Assembly: GCA_964613385.1 (NCBI GenBank)
Contig: CAZTGZ010000050.1
Coordinates: forward strand, 1-16,178
Direction of reading: 5' to 3'
Length of the DNA stretch: 16,178 bases
Source: CAZTGZ01 sp964613385
Lineage (GTDB): Bacteria; Bacteroidota; Bacteroidia; NS11-12g; UBA9320
The notes under the pieces were generated by a model. The model was not told the origin of the DNA. It was given only the letters and a program-made list of their open reading frames with translations, and did not search any database. The position numbers were made by a program, and so were the translations under genes. This document shows positions 1 through 10,000 of this stretch, in pieces (within the stretch, counting starts at the first letter, position 1; every line of letters starts with the position of its first letter).

Positions 1-822
1 ACTTCGGAGAGCACCAATGGCCACGTCACAAGTCGAAAGACTCTTGGCCAGCACATTGGGCAATAAGGTTGAAGAATACAGCCTTTGTCCCAGGTTGTTT
101 TCCAGTCTGCGGAGTTTGTATAATGAATTATCAAATATTTTCACATGCGCGCCGAGTCCTGCAGCGGCTCTGGCGGCATATTCCCCAACAGCTCCGGCAC
201 CGATAATGACTATTTTAGTCGGTTGAATTCCCGGAATACCGCCGAGCAATTCACCTTTCCCCGTGTGCACATTGTTCAGATATTCCGCAGCAATCAGCAC
301 GCTGGCACGACCAGCTATTTCACTCATGGCCCGGATGATGGGCAAACTGCCGCTGTCATCCCGAAGGAATTCATATCCGATGGCATGTATCTTTTTTCGC
401 ATCAACTGTCTGACATAGCTTTCCTTTAAAGTAGCTAATTGTAAGGCAGAAATCAGCAATTGTCCCGGCTTCATCCATTCAATTTCTTCTTCGGTCGGAG
501 GGTCAATTTTTAACAGGATGTCACTCGCGAATACTTCTCGTTTATCCAAAGTTATTTGCGCACCGGCTTCACTGTAATCTACATCCGTAAAATTGGCCGA
601 AGCACCGGCCATCGATTCAATGATCACCTGATGTCCATTGTTCACCAATAATTCCACTGATAAGGGAGACAAAGGAATCCGATTCTCCTGATACGTGATT
701 TCCCGAGGAATTCCAATGTTCAGGCCCTTGTGCGCCTGTTCCTTTAAAATCAACTGCTCTTTGGCCTGCAGGGTGGCTTGTCTCGCCAATTCCTGCAGCG
801 GTTCATTGCTCAATCCGGGCAT
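1..822 (-). CDS. ald: Alanine dehydrogenase, C-terminal part cut off by window edge
   Basis: NAD-dependent L-alanine dehydrogenase (alanine to pyruvate plus ammonium), cytoplasmic. The 274 visible codons hold the substrate domain, with the GIPRE...NR motif (residues 37-48), a Lys at 105 where the family has its pyruvate-binding Lys, and RAMSEIAGRAS near 170. The Rossmann GAGAVG motif is at about 208-213, followed by a stretch ending CDVAIGALRS at the window edge. The ATG at 822-820 is the first start after an in-frame TAA at 834-832. The first ~33 residues extend beyond Bacillus-type Ald, as in other Bacteroidota members from memory. Oddity: the family's catalytic His (H96 in Bacillus/Mycobacterium enzymes) aligns with Gln128 (ALQLAT). 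It lies 55 bp downstream of pepT on the same strand, so co-transcription is likely. A transhydrogenase alpha-like role is a less likely alternative. Confidence 0.9.
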   Translation of the reverse strand, partial: MPGLSNEPLQELARQATLQAKEQLILKEQAHKGLNIGIPREITYQENRIPLSPLSVELLVNNGHQVIIESMAGASANFTDVDYSEAGAQITLDKREVFASDILLKIDPPTEEEIEWMKPGQLLISALQLATLKESYVRQLMRKKIHAIGYEFLRDDSGSLPIIRAMSEIAGRASVLIAAEYLNNVHTGKGELLGGIPGIQPTKIVIIGAGAVGEYAARAAAGLGAHVKIFDNSLYKLRRLENNLGQRLYSSTLLPNVLAKSLSTCDVAIGALRS

Positions 823-877
823 ACTCGTAAGTTATTAGCAAGATAACGATTTTTAAGCACTTTTAAAAGGAAAATGT

Positions 878-2119
878 TCAATGACCTGCGAAAATCTTGA
901 TGATTTCTACCATGGTCAACAAGGCTTTTTCCATGTCCTGAACACTCACATATTCGTGTTTGCTGTGAATGGCCATTTCTCCTGTGAATAAATTCGGGCA
1001 TGGCAAACCCATGAATGAAAGCCTTGAACCATCCGTTCCGCCTCTAACCAACTTCGACTGAGGTTCTATTCCGATGCGCAACATGGCTTGCTTTGCATTT
1101 TCTTCAATCTCGGGATGATGCTTTAAAATTTCCCGCATGTTTCGGTATTGCTCTGTTATTCGGAAACTATACGCTGATCCGGGAAAACTGGAAATGGTTT
1201 CATCTGCGAGTTGTTTTAAGATATTTTGATGATCATCCAGCCTGGCAGTGTCAAAATCCCGGATAATAAAATCCACCGATGCCTGCTCCAATCCACCTTC
1301 AATATGCGTTGGATGCACAAAACCCTGACCTTCTTCGGTCATTTCAGGACAAAGTCGATCGGATGGAAGTTGACTTATAAAATGGGCCATCACCTTCATC
1401 GCATTTACCATCTTCCCTTTGGCATATCCGGGGTGGGCGCTTACACCTTTAAATACCAACCGCATGGCATTGGCAGAAAAGGTGTCTCCCTCAATGGAGC
1501 CCAATGGACCTCCATCAAGGGTATAGCCGAATTTCGCTTTAACTTTATGCATGTCGAGCTTTTCTACACCTCGTCCTACCTCTTCATCCGGTGTGAATAG
1601 TATTTGTATGTCTCCATGTGGAATTTCCGGATTGGAAAGAATATAATCTGCAAAGCTCATAATAATGGCCACGCCTGCCTTGTCATCTGCACCCAACAAG
1701 GTAAGTCCGCTCGCGGTAATGATGTCATCTCCGATTTTCTCGAGCAGGTAAGGATGTTGTTCAACGCTGATAATTTGTCCGGAATCATCTGGCAATACAA
1801 TGGGTTGCCCCTGATAATCAGTGTGTAGGATAGGCTTAACATCCTTTCCGCTGCAATCGGGAGCCGTATCCATATGAGAACAAAAGCAAATTCCCGGGAT
1901 ATCGCCGGAAGTATTTGAAGGAATAAATCCAAATACATAGCCGTGTTCATCCATATATGCGTCCGACAAGCCGATTTGCTTGAGCTCATTAACCAAAATA
2001 AGCGCCAGATCTTTCTGTTTTTCAGTGGATGGAAATGAAGAAGCAAAGGGGTCACTTTGGGTATCCACCTGAACATAGCGCATAAAGCGATCACAAATTT
2101 GTTGAGCCAGTTGATTCAT
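878..2119 (-). CDS. pepT: Peptidase T (tripeptide aminopeptidase, M20B family)
   Basis: Cytoplasmic di-zinc aminopeptidase that removes the N-terminal residue of tripeptides. Its 413 residues match the usual PepT length. The zinc and catalytic residues can be read directly: H82 and D84 in SHMDTAP, D145 in GADDKAG, the Glu pair E179/E180 in PDEEVG, D202 in LDGG, and H385 in the C-terminal HSKHEY motif. The dimerisation ('lid') domain lies between about 210 and 320, with the conserved SAHPG motif, and the substrate-binding RGGTDGS is at about 360. The ATG at 2119 opens directly on the conserved N-terminal helix. It is divergent from the mltD-like gene (132 bp between starts) and upstream of ald, suggesting a peptide/alanine utilisation unit. 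All key residues are intact. Confidence 0.95.
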   Translation of the reverse strand: MNQLAQQICDRFMRYVQVDTQSDPFASSFPSTEKQKDLALILVNELKQIGLSDAYMDEHGYVFGFIPSNTSGDIPGICFCSHMDTAPDCSGKDVKPILHTDYQGQPIVLPDDSGQIISVEQHPYLLEKIGDDIITASGLTLLGADDKAGVAIIMSFADYILSNPEIPHGDIQILFTPDEEVGRGVEKLDMHKVKAKFGYTLDGGPLGSIEGDTFSANAMRLVFKGVSAHPGYAKGKMVNAMKVMAHFISQLPSDRLCPEMTEEGQGFVHPTHIEGGLEQASVDFIIRDFDTARLDDHQNILKQLADETISSFPGSAYSFRITEQYRNMREILKHHPEIEENAKQAMLRIGIEPQSKLVRGGTDGSRLSFMGLPCPNLFTGEMAIHSKHEYVSVQDMEKALLTMVEIIKIFAGH

Positions 2120-2238
2120 AGTGCAATGATAATTATTTCATGTGTCCCGTTAAGCCTTATTGTATGGAAAGTTGAACATAGAAGGCGCCCGTGTTGATTT
2201 ACAATTGTCAGACATACGCATTTCTCGATTTGTGCGTT

Positions 2239-2246
2239 TATTTTTG
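2239..2246 (+). promoter_or_regulatory. Candidate Bacteroidota -7 box (TATTTTTG)
   Basis: This is a perfect match to the Bacteroidota primary-sigma -7 consensus TAnnTTTG, ending 5 bp before the ATG of the MltD-like gene. I see no TTG-type -33 element at the usual 17-23 bp distance. If it is used, the transcript would be leaderless or nearly so. In AT-rich spacer a chance match is quite possible. Confidence 0.35.
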
Positions 2247-2251
2247 TATAC

Positions 2252-3469
2252 ATGAAACTTTTACAGTTACTGGGATGCATGGCATTGAGTCTTTCGGCAT
2301 GGGCTGTTCATCCCGACTCCGTGGATGTGGTGTGTACGCGTGTGAATTTGAGTCGAATGGATTCTGCTGCCATCGAATTGTCACAGCGCAATTGGGTGCG
2401 ATACGAACCTTCTGTATTTTCAGATGAACTGGTGGTGTTTGAAAATAATCAAATGCCCATTTCTAAAGAAGACTACCTGGATCAGGTAAGATTTCTCGAA
2501 TTTGAAATCCCAATGGTTTACAACGAAAAGGTTCACAAAATGATCAATTATTTTGGCACCGCCTGGCAAAGTAAATTCAAAGGAGTACTTACCTTAAGTC
2601 AATACTATTTCCCTCTGTATGAGGAGATTCTGGATAAAAATAACCTTCCGCTCGAGCTAAAATACTTATCGGTAATTGAATCCGGTCTCAATCCATATGC
2701 GGTGTCGAGATCCGGAGCCACGGGGTTATGGCAGTTCATGCATGCCACCGGCAAAATATTCGATCTGGAAATCAGTTATTCAGTGGATGAGCGTCGCAAT
2801 GTAGAGAAATCTACTGAGGCGGCCTGTAAATACTTCAAGGAGATGTATGCGGTTTACAAAGACTGGCTGATGGTAATGGCTGCTTACAATTGCGGACCGG
2901 GTAATTTGAATAAAGCCATCCGGAATTCAGGCGGTAAGCGAACTTTTTGGGAAGTCTACGACTATTTGCCCAGCCAAACACAGCATTATGTGCCATCATT
3001 CATAGCCATGGCTTACCTGATGAATTTTTACGACTATTACGGAATTACTCCGGCGAGAATGGAGAATTTTATTCCGGAGAAACTCACGGCCATTCCCTGC
3101 AATACATCTTGTTCTTTCCAGGTGCTCTCTGAAGTACTTGAAATTCCCAAAGAGACTTTGCTGGCTTACAATCCCGAGTTAAAAAGAGGTGTATTCCCGC
3201 AAGCCGGAACGGAGTATATGCTTTGTTTGCCGGTTGGCAAGGCGTACGAATATTTAGAAAAGGAAGAAGCCATCGTAATGATGAGTAGAGAGAGAAGTCA
3301 TGCCGAAACAGAAGCACAACCGAAAAAAGTTCAATACACGGTAAGAAGGGGAGACTCATTGGCTTCCATTGCCCGAAAACACGACTGTAGTATTAATGAC
3401 ATAAAGCAATGGAATCATTTGAGAAGCTCGACCATACACCCGGGACAAAGGCTGGTTATTCAACATTAA
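2252..3469 (+). CDS. Membrane-bound lytic murein transglycosylase D-like protein (SLT + LysM)
   Basis: Periplasmic/outer-membrane peptidoglycan lytic transglycosylase that cleaves the MurNAc-GlcNAc bond to give 1,6-anhydro-muropeptides. Its 405 residues are ordered as follows: signal peptide (1 to about 19, cut after SAWA); an N-terminal helical region; SLT catalytic domain (about 125-255) with catalytic Glu143 in SVIESGLNP, GLWQFM at 158-163 and AAYNCGPG at 210-217; a degenerate LysM-like segment (about 279-328); and a clear LysM domain (361-404, YTVRRGD...IHPGQRLVI). The architecture is that of MltD homologues in Bacteroidota, though I see no lipobox. The stop at 3467-3469 lies inside the downstream DUF4837 gene. 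Its last 61 bp are read in two frames, so expression of the two is probably coupled. Confidence 0.92.
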   Translation: MKLLQLLGCMALSLSAWAVHPDSVDVVCTRVNLSRMDSAAIELSQRNWVRYEPSVFSDELVVFENNQMPISKEDYLDQVRFLEFEIPMVYNEKVHKMINYFGTAWQSKFKGVLTLSQYYFPLYEEILDKNNLPLELKYLSVIESGLNPYAVSRSGATGLWQFMHATGKIFDLEISYSVDERRNVEKSTEAACKYFKEMYAVYKDWLMVMAAYNCGPGNLNKAIRNSGGKRTFWEVYDYLPSQTQHYVPSFIAMAYLMNFYDYYGITPARMENFIPEKLTAIPCNTSCSFQVLSEVLEIPKETLLAYNPELKRGVFPQAGTEYMLCLPVGKAYEYLEKEEAIVMMSRERSHAETEAQPKKVQYTVRRGDSLASIARKHDCSINDIKQWNHLRSSTIHPGQRLVIQH

Positions 3470-4518
3470 AGATACTATTATTTCTTTCGGCGAGCGCATT
3501 CTATTCATGCGATCAGATTAAAAAAGAGGCAGAAGAAGCTTCTTTACCATCATCCACCGGCGAATTTGCCGAGATGATCGTACTCACAGATCGCGCAAGC
3601 ACAGAGCAGCTAAAAGGAAGCATCGAAAGTCATTTTGCATACGATGCCCCGGCTTTACCTCCGCCTGCTGAATCTGTCAGAAAATTGAGATTTACCGATC
3701 AGGATTTCTTCAAGGGATTTTTTCGGAAACACTATCAGGTTTTGGTCCTGGTGCACCGCAACAATTGGGCAACCCTGGCGGAATATTTCCCTGAACAGTT
3801 CAGAAGTCAGATTTCAACCCATGTTCAGGGCAAAAAAGCCGGAATGATCACCTTGAGAGACGTTTGGGCCAAACCACAAACCGTGCATGTATTGGTGGCA
3901 GCTAATGTCGATGACCTCAATCAATTGATGGCAAATTCCTCTGAATCATTGGATAGACAATTGGCGGGATTTTCTCGGGAATCTCATTTGACATCCATTT
4001 ATGGCAAGGGTTTATATACCGATAGCCATTTCGTAAATATGATATCCATGCGGAATTTTGGGATTTCCATTCCACCTTCATTTCGGATTTCAGCAGATAG
4101 AAATGACTTTTTGTGGTTTAGAAAAAATGGCCCGAAATATGATTTGGGAATTTTTGTTTATGATGAGCCCTATCAAAACATACAGCAATTCTCGCCGGAA
4201 TACATCGCTTCGAGAAGAAATCAAATGACCCAAAAATACATCAAAGGCCAGTTGGATAGTACCTGGATGTCCATTGAACCCATAATTCCCATGAAATTCG
4301 ATACAACGGAATTCAAAGGGAATTATACCATTGAAACCCGGGGTTGGTGGAAATTGCAGAATGATTTTATGGGAGGTCCATTTCTTTCTTACACCGTTTT
4401 ATCACCGGACAAAAAGCGGGTTATAACCATCGAAGGAAATGTCTATGCTCCGAATGAACCCAAATTCAAACGATTGAGAGAGTTGGAAATCATCATGGGT
4501 ACCTTGAAATGGAAGTAA
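3409..4518 (+). CDS. DUF4837 family lipoprotein
   Basis: Probable lipoprotein of the DUF4837 family, a Bacteroidota envelope protein of unknown function. It starts with a hydrophobic stretch (about residues 20-33) ending in a weak lipobox, AFYSC, with Cys34 as the lipidation site. Family-like features are a duplicated alpha/beta layout, the central IPPSFRIS...FLWFRKN motif, and a conserved GWWKLQNDFMGGPF block near the C-terminus. The ATG at 3409 is the only ordinary start codon in frame near the signal sequence, but it puts a 19-residue polar leader before the hydrophobic core and overlaps the transglycosylase gene by 61 bp. The natural start of such a signal (just before KILLFL) falls on a TTA codon at 3466. 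The 3' end overlaps purN by 10 bp. Its position next to a murein hydrolase suggests an envelope role (inference). Confidence 0.85.
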   Translation: MESFEKLDHTPGTKAGYSTLKILLFLSASAFYSCDQIKKEAEEASLPSSTGEFAEMIVLTDRASTEQLKGSIESHFAYDAPALPPPAESVRKLRFTDQDFFKGFFRKHYQVLVLVHRNNWATLAEYFPEQFRSQISTHVQGKKAGMITLRDVWAKPQTVHVLVAANVDDLNQLMANSSESLDRQLAGFSRESHLTSIYGKGLYTDSHFVNMISMRNFGISIPPSFRISADRNDFLWFRKNGPKYDLGIFVYDEPYQNIQQFSPEYIASRRNQMTQKYIKGQLDSTWMSIEPIIPMKFDTTEFKGNYTIETRGWWKLQNDFMGGPFLSYTVLSPDKKRVITIEGNVYAPNEPKFKRLRELEIIMGTLKWK

Positions 4519-5087
4519 GCAAGAAACTCGCGGTATTCGCATCCGGCAATGGGAGTAATGCGGTTAATTTATTTCAGTATTTCCGCGAAAAGGGAAATTT
4601 TCAGATATCGTTGATTATTACCAACAATCCGGAAGCCGGCGTCATAGCTAAGGCTGAAAAGTTAGGAATCCCTATCCATGTCTTGAAGTATCCAATGGAA
4701 ATGGATGAATTAAAACCCTTATTGGAGAAATTTCAGATTGAGGGAATCATTTTGGCCGGCTACCTGAAACTATTGCCTTCCTGGCTTATAGAAGCATACC
4801 CTGACAGGATACTGAACATTCATCCGGCCTTGCTTCCGGCATATGGCGGAAAAGGTATGTATGGAGATCGCGTGCATCGTGCGGTAATTGAAAATAAAGA
4901 ATCCAAATCCGGAATTACCATACATCTGGTCACAAGCGAGTACGATAAAGGCAGAATTCTTTTTCAAAAAAGCATTTCCTTGGCAGGAATAAACCATTCG
5001 GAAGCATTGGCTACCAGTATCCATGAATTAGAATACGCATATTTTCCGGGAGTGGTGAACGCCTGGTTTTCGACACTGGGTCTATAA
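4509..5087 (+). CDS. purN: Phosphoribosylglycinamide formyltransferase (GART, PurN type)
   Basis: Third step of de novo purine synthesis: transfers a formyl group from 10-formyl-THF to GAR, giving FGAR; cytoplasmic. Its 192 residues fit the PurN length. Visible motifs are the GAR phosphate-binding loop FASGNGSNA (10-18), the folate-site region ILAGYLKLLP (81-90), and the catalytic triad Asn103 and His105 (ILNIHPALLP) with Asp146 in SEYDKGRILFQ. AYGGKGMYG follows the catalytic loop as in bacterial PurN. The ATG at 4509 overlaps the end of the DUF4837 gene by 10 bp, indicating translational coupling. Its stop overlaps the stop of the convergent PorE-like lipoprotein gene by 6 bp, leaving no room for an intergenic terminator. 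All catalytic residues are present. Confidence 0.95.
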   Translation: MEVSKKLAVFASGNGSNAVNLFQYFREKGNFQISLIITNNPEAGVIAKAEKLGIPIHVLKYPMEMDELKPLLEKFQIEGIILAGYLKLLPSWLIEAYPDRILNIHPALLPAYGGKGMYGDRVHRAVIENKESKSGITIHLVTSEYDKGRILFQKSISLAGINHSEALATSIHELEYAYFPGVVNAWFSTLGL

Positions 5088-6986
5088 AATGCTGAATTCC
5101 GTTCTTCTGTTCAGGGCTTTACCTTCTTTATCATTGGTGCTGATCGGCTGACTGGCTCCGTAGCCTTTGTATTTGAGTCTTGAGGCCGGAATTCCCTGGC
5201 TTACCAGATGGTTATACACCGATTTGGCCCGGTTTTCAGATAAAATCTGGTTAGATTTCTCATTTCCTGAGTTGTCGGTATGTCCGCCAATTTCAATGGA
5301 GATGTCGGGATTTTTGGTAAGGAATTCCTTGATTTTGTTGAGTTCGGCAAGACTTTCCGGCTTGAGATCAAATTTATTGACATCAAAAAAGATGTTGCGC
5401 GTGACGATTTTATGACCTTGAGATATTTTTTCGAGTAAAACTTCGATTTGGTAAGGTTCATCCGGAGTTTGTTCGCCCAAAAAGAAACTCTGGGAATAAA
5501 AGATGTAACCCGGAGCACTTACGTGAAGAATATAGTCCTGGTTACCTCTTAAGGTTGCCAGGAAAACCCCTGTTTTGGAATTAGATTCTGATTGAAACAA
5601 CAGTTTACCGCTGCTTGGATCGCTCAGTTCTATTTTCGCCCTCAGCGGATCTTTAGTCTGAGCATCTCTCACGGTTCCTTTCACATAACTAACCCTCCCG
5701 GGCTTCACATCGTCGTATAACTTAAAGCTATAAATATCCATACCGCCCATTCCGGATTTTTGTCCATCGGAAGCGTAGTAAGCGAGATTTCCGTTGCGAT
5801 CCACGATAATATTCCATTCGTCGCCACTGGTATTGATCGGGTATCCCAGGTTTTTGGGTTTCGACCATTTTCCCTGGTCCCAACGGGTAACAAACAAGTC
5901 TGATTTTCCCATACCCGGATGCCCTAAACTGGTGAAATACAAGGTTTTACCATCAGGATGTATGAATGGAAATTGTTCATCTGCTCCGGTATTGATGTCC
6001 AAACCAAGATTTTCGGGTTCGGTCCAGCCTTTATCGGTGAATCGACTCACCCAGATATCGCTGCCTCCATGTCCGTCAGGTCGATTGCTCGCATAAAACA
6101 GCATTTTTCCATCAGACGACAAAGAGGGTTGAGTTTCCCAATGAACGGTATTGATGGGAGCCCCAATGTTAAAGGGCTGTCCCCAACGGTCTCCCTGCAG
6201 CTTGCTGATCCATATATCACAGCTTCCGGCCCCTCCCGGTCTCGAACAACTGGTAAAAAAAAGATATTGACCATCCGCCGATGTGCTGAATGCGCCTTCA
6301 TTTTCCGGGGTGTTCACCGGTCCACCCATGTTCTTTGCCTGCGACCATCCTTTGGGTACCTTGGTTGAATAAAACAGGTCCTCATTTTGAAGGTAAACAT
6401 GCAGGGAGCCATCGCGGCGGGTAAAAAAGAAGGTGCTTTCGTCTACGGTAAGCCCGGGGAAATACTCTTCCATTTTAGAGTTGATGGATGATCCCATATT
6501 GATGGGCTCGAAAGGCACAGGGTTTTTAACGGCTTCTCTGGCAAAACGCGCATTCGCCATGAGCTGACCTGCCTCGGCCACTACTTGTTTTTCACTTTCC
6601 GCAATTTTAAATACCGGTTCCAGTTTGGATATGCAAGAGTCATACAGTCCGGAGTCGAAATAAATCTGTGCGAGTTCCAAACGGCTGTAAATGCGCATGG
6701 GATCGAGCAGTATGGCCTTGTCGTAAGCAGAGATGGCCTTATGGTCTTGCTTTTGAGCAACATAAATCCGACCCAAAAGCTCATAAGCATCCGACATCTC
6801 AGGGTCTAACTTTATCACCTTGAATACCAGTTCCTTGGCTTTTTCATAGTCCTCGAATTTGTATTGATCAATGGCCTCAGACATGAGTTGTTCAACCTTC
6901 TTATTCGATTTGTTTTGTGAACTCGCACAACCGCCGAACAGGGTTCCTGATAAAACAAAAATGAAAAGTAAATATTTTGAATGCAT
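5082..6986 (-). CDS. PorE-like lipoprotein: TPR, WD40-like (PD40) propeller, CRD-like and OmpA C-terminal domains
   Basis: Outer-membrane/periplasmic lipoprotein of 634 residues that probably binds peptidoglycan. Order: lipoprotein signal with lipobox FGGC (Cys20); about three TPR units (31-130); a PD40/WD40-like propeller (about 170-425) with repeated FFTS/FYASNRPDG.GG.DIW motifs; a carboxypeptidase-regulatory-like beta domain (about 438-525, VKGTVRDAQTKDPL); and an OmpA-like peptidoglycan-binding domain (about 530-634) with NIFFDVNKFDL, GGHTDNSG and SENRAKSVYNHL. This is the same domain order as PorE of the Porphyromonas gingivalis T9SS. Many Bacteroidota paralogues share it, so orthology is not established. 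It lies 107 bp downstream of the T9SS-exported PKD protein on the same strand and could be co-transcribed with it. Confidence 0.88.
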   Translation of the reverse strand: MHSKYLLFIFVLSGTLFGGCASSQNKSNKKVEQLMSEAIDQYKFEDYEKAKELVFKVIKLDPEMSDAYELLGRIYVAQKQDHKAISAYDKAILLDPMRIYSRLELAQIYFDSGLYDSCISKLEPVFKIAESEKQVVAEAGQLMANARFAREAVKNPVPFEPINMGSSINSKMEEYFPGLTVDESTFFFTRRDGSLHVYLQNEDLFYSTKVPKGWSQAKNMGGPVNTPENEGAFSTSADGQYLFFTSCSRPGGAGSCDIWISKLQGDRWGQPFNIGAPINTVHWETQPSLSSDGKMLFYASNRPDGHGGSDIWVSRFTDKGWTEPENLGLDINTGADEQFPFIHPDGKTLYFTSLGHPGMGKSDLFVTRWDQGKWSKPKNLGYPINTSGDEWNIIVDRNGNLAYYASDGQKSGMGGMDIYSFKLYDDVKPGRVSYVKGTVRDAQTKDPLRAKIELSDPSSGKLLFQSESNSKTGVFLATLRGNQDYILHVSAPGYIFYSQSFFLGEQTPDEPYQIEVLLEKISQGHKIVTRNIFFDVNKFDLKPESLAELNKIKEFLTKNPDISIEIGGHTDNSGNEKSNQILSENRAKSVYNHLVSQGIPASRLKYKGYGASQPISTNDKEGKALNRRTEFSIL

Positions 6987-7093
6987 TCAGGGTCTAAAAT
7001 TAAGACTTTCTGTGAATTGTAACGAACGAAGCAGGGAAAGATGTATGAATGGAACGCCGGATTTAGCCGAATATCATGGGTAAAAGGATGAAA

Positions 7094-10000
7094 TTATCGA
7101 TAGATAATAATCCGTTCCAAATGGCTTTTGCCGGCTTGGGTAAGCTTCAGGTAATACATTCCGTTCATCAAAGGAATATCTATTTTATTTAAGGCTTCTG
7201 AGAGTATTCCTTGAAGTACCACCTGTCCAATCGGATTGATAATTTCTATGGATACGTTCGAATTGTTTTCCGGCAATTCTATGTAAAAAAGGCCGTTGGA
7301 TGGGTTTGGATACAATCTGAACGAAATGGGACTCATGATTTCCGCACGGGTCAGGGTGGCTTCGAGGCAAGTTTCGGATATGCAGCCGGCGAGATTTTTA
7401 ACCTGAAGACAAATTTCCAGATTCTGATTAGGTGCTGAAGGATACGTGTATGCCGGAGAGGTAGTGGTCACACTGTCTACATTGCCAAATTTCCATTTGT
7501 AATGAGAATTCCCGGCTTGCAAAGCCTCCAGTTCCAAATCAGCGCCTTTTCGGAAATAGGTAAAATCGGAAATAGGATTTTTATTGACCGTGATGGCCTT
7601 GGACACCGAGTCTGAACAGCCGTTCTCGACCATGGCAACCAACGTTACAATATAGGTAGACGACTGTTGGCTGATGCTGTATCTGTGCTTGGGTGAAGCA
7701 TTTTGAGAAGTTCGTCCATCTCCGAATTTCCAGAGGAATTGGGTCGCATTTTCAGATAAATTGGCAAATTCAGCACTGTCTTTTTCGCAGATGTCCAAGC
7801 TATTAAAGTCGGCTTTTGCCTGATAATTAACTTCTACATCCTTTATCATTTCATCTGTACATCCATTGCTGCTTATGAGCGTTAGTTTGGTCATTTTCTT
7901 GCCAATATTTTGGTACAAATGAGAAGGATTTCTCAAATTGGAGGTCTTTTCTCCATTAAAATCCCATGTAAAACTTGTGACAACTCCTGAGTCGGGTTCG
8001 TTTCCGGTAAAAGTAAATGGTATCGGATTGCGGTTGCAGGCAATACCGTAAGTAAAATCCGCCTTAGGTGCTTCTAATATGGTGAGGGATTTAACCACCG
8101 TATCCGAACATCCTGCATTTACCTTTGCAATCAGGGTCACGTTGAACGTGCGGCTGTTGTTATCCGGTTTAAACTGATGTTTTACATTTTCGGCATTCGC
8201 GGATGTATTGTCTCCGAAATCCCAATAGAATTCGTTCGCGTCTTCTGACAGATTCTGAAAAGATACGCTGTCATTTTCGCACAAATTTTCGAAACTAAAG
8301 TCGGCTTTGGAGGCGGGTTTGACCATTACATTTTTGCTGATCTCACTTCCGCAGCCATTATTTGAACTCAACCATAAACGCACGGTTCGTTCACCGGTTC
8401 TTTTCAAAACAACACTTGGATTTACAGCGGCTGAGCTCCCGTCTTCTTCAAAATCCCATAAGTAGGTCGTTTGGGTGGGAGACAAAGGTACGGAACCGGT
8501 AAAGGTGAAGGTTGAATTGGAGCGATTGCAAAGGGTATCGTGTTCAAAATCTGCCTTGGGTGCAGGTAAAACGGTGATATTGCGCGCGGTACTATCGCCC
8601 AATGGGGCGCAATTATCCCGACTCACCAACAGCAGTTTCTTCGTCCCACCGCCTGAAGGATACCATGAGGAAGTTAGCTTCAATGAATCCTGTCCGGATA
8701 CGAGCATACCATCCAAATACCAGGCATAAGAAGGACTGTTACCTGAACCACCTGAAGATACGGATTTCAGATCTAACGCATTGCCATAACATATCGCGGT
8801 ATCGTTCAACATGCTTGTGCCGCTGAAAATACCGGATTTGAAAGGTGGATTTACCTGGATGGCAAAGTCGTTGGTGTCGCCGGTACAACCATTGCTCAAC
8901 ATTAACCGGACCTGCAGACTTTCTGTAAGGTTGAGCCTCAATGAATCGGTTTCCGACAAAACAGAATCATTATTTAGGTTGAGCCATTTCCAGGTGTAAC
9001 TATTATCCGGGTATACGGGGGTTGAATTAATCTTGAAATCTGTTCCAAAGCAAAGCACCGTATCCTTCATGATCCGGGCGATCTGACTGGGCTTTTGTAG
9101 TTGAATCAACAGATATGCCGTATCTTTAAGGTTGGTACAATGGTCATCCAAAACAATTCCGAGTTTTTGAGAAGCATTCAGGGTTGGTTTCGGGTGAAAA
9201 TGTAGGGTGTCAAATCCGGTGGTATTGGAAATGCTCAAAAGCTCCCAGAAATTGGTAGCGTTATTTATCTGATACACCCGATATTCATAAGCCGCGGTAT
9301 CTCCTCCTTCAAATTTCATGGGAAGCGAGATTGAAGTGGTGTCACAAACGGTGGTATCGCTGTACGCCGTTGTAAGGTTCAGTGGCTTCCGGACCAAAAT
9401 CCGTTTAACCGCCGTATCGGGAGCACCGCATCCGCTGCTGTCGGCAATAATAATCTGATAGCTGGTGTCTTTTAATGGCCAAACCAGGGGTTGTCTCGCT
9501 GTGGAATCAGACATATTGAACTTGGGGCTCCAGGTCCATTTCGTGCCACCGTAGGTCGTCAGTTTGAAAGTATCGCCATAGCAAATAGATTCAGGCGGGC
9601 CCGGGTCAGCTTTGTCTCTGGAATATATCAATAATCGCAACTTGTCGGTTTTGTAAAAACTCTGAACAATAGGGCTGGAGCTGATGATGCGAATGCGGTA
9701 TTCTCCGGAAGAGGCGGTTTTAAATAAAGGAAGTATGCCAACTACCGTGGAGTCTCCGGTAGATTTTACCCTGCCCAATTCTCTTTCCTTGCCATCAAAA
9801 TTTCCAAATTCGTCGCTTAACTCTGCGATGAAAAAGTTAGAAGTATCAAAGTCGCCGATTTTGGTATAGGGCACCAAAATGGTATCTCCTGCACAGTAAG
9901 GTCCTGCATACACCTCGCCTCTGTTGATGGCATAATCCGTAGTTTTTCCGATATATCCGTCAATTCCATCCGGAAAAGCCTTAAAATTTTGAAATCGGAT

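Noticed and set aside
145..429. Plus-strand frames in the first 430 bp as genes
   Set aside because: The opposite strand encodes a clear alanine dehydrogenase running off the window edge; the plus-strand frames are its shadows.
7574..8557. CRISPR or other DNA-level repeat array
   Set aside because: The periodicity is of protein domains in an intact reading frame; the nucleotide sequence is diverged, with no identical short repeats and spacers.
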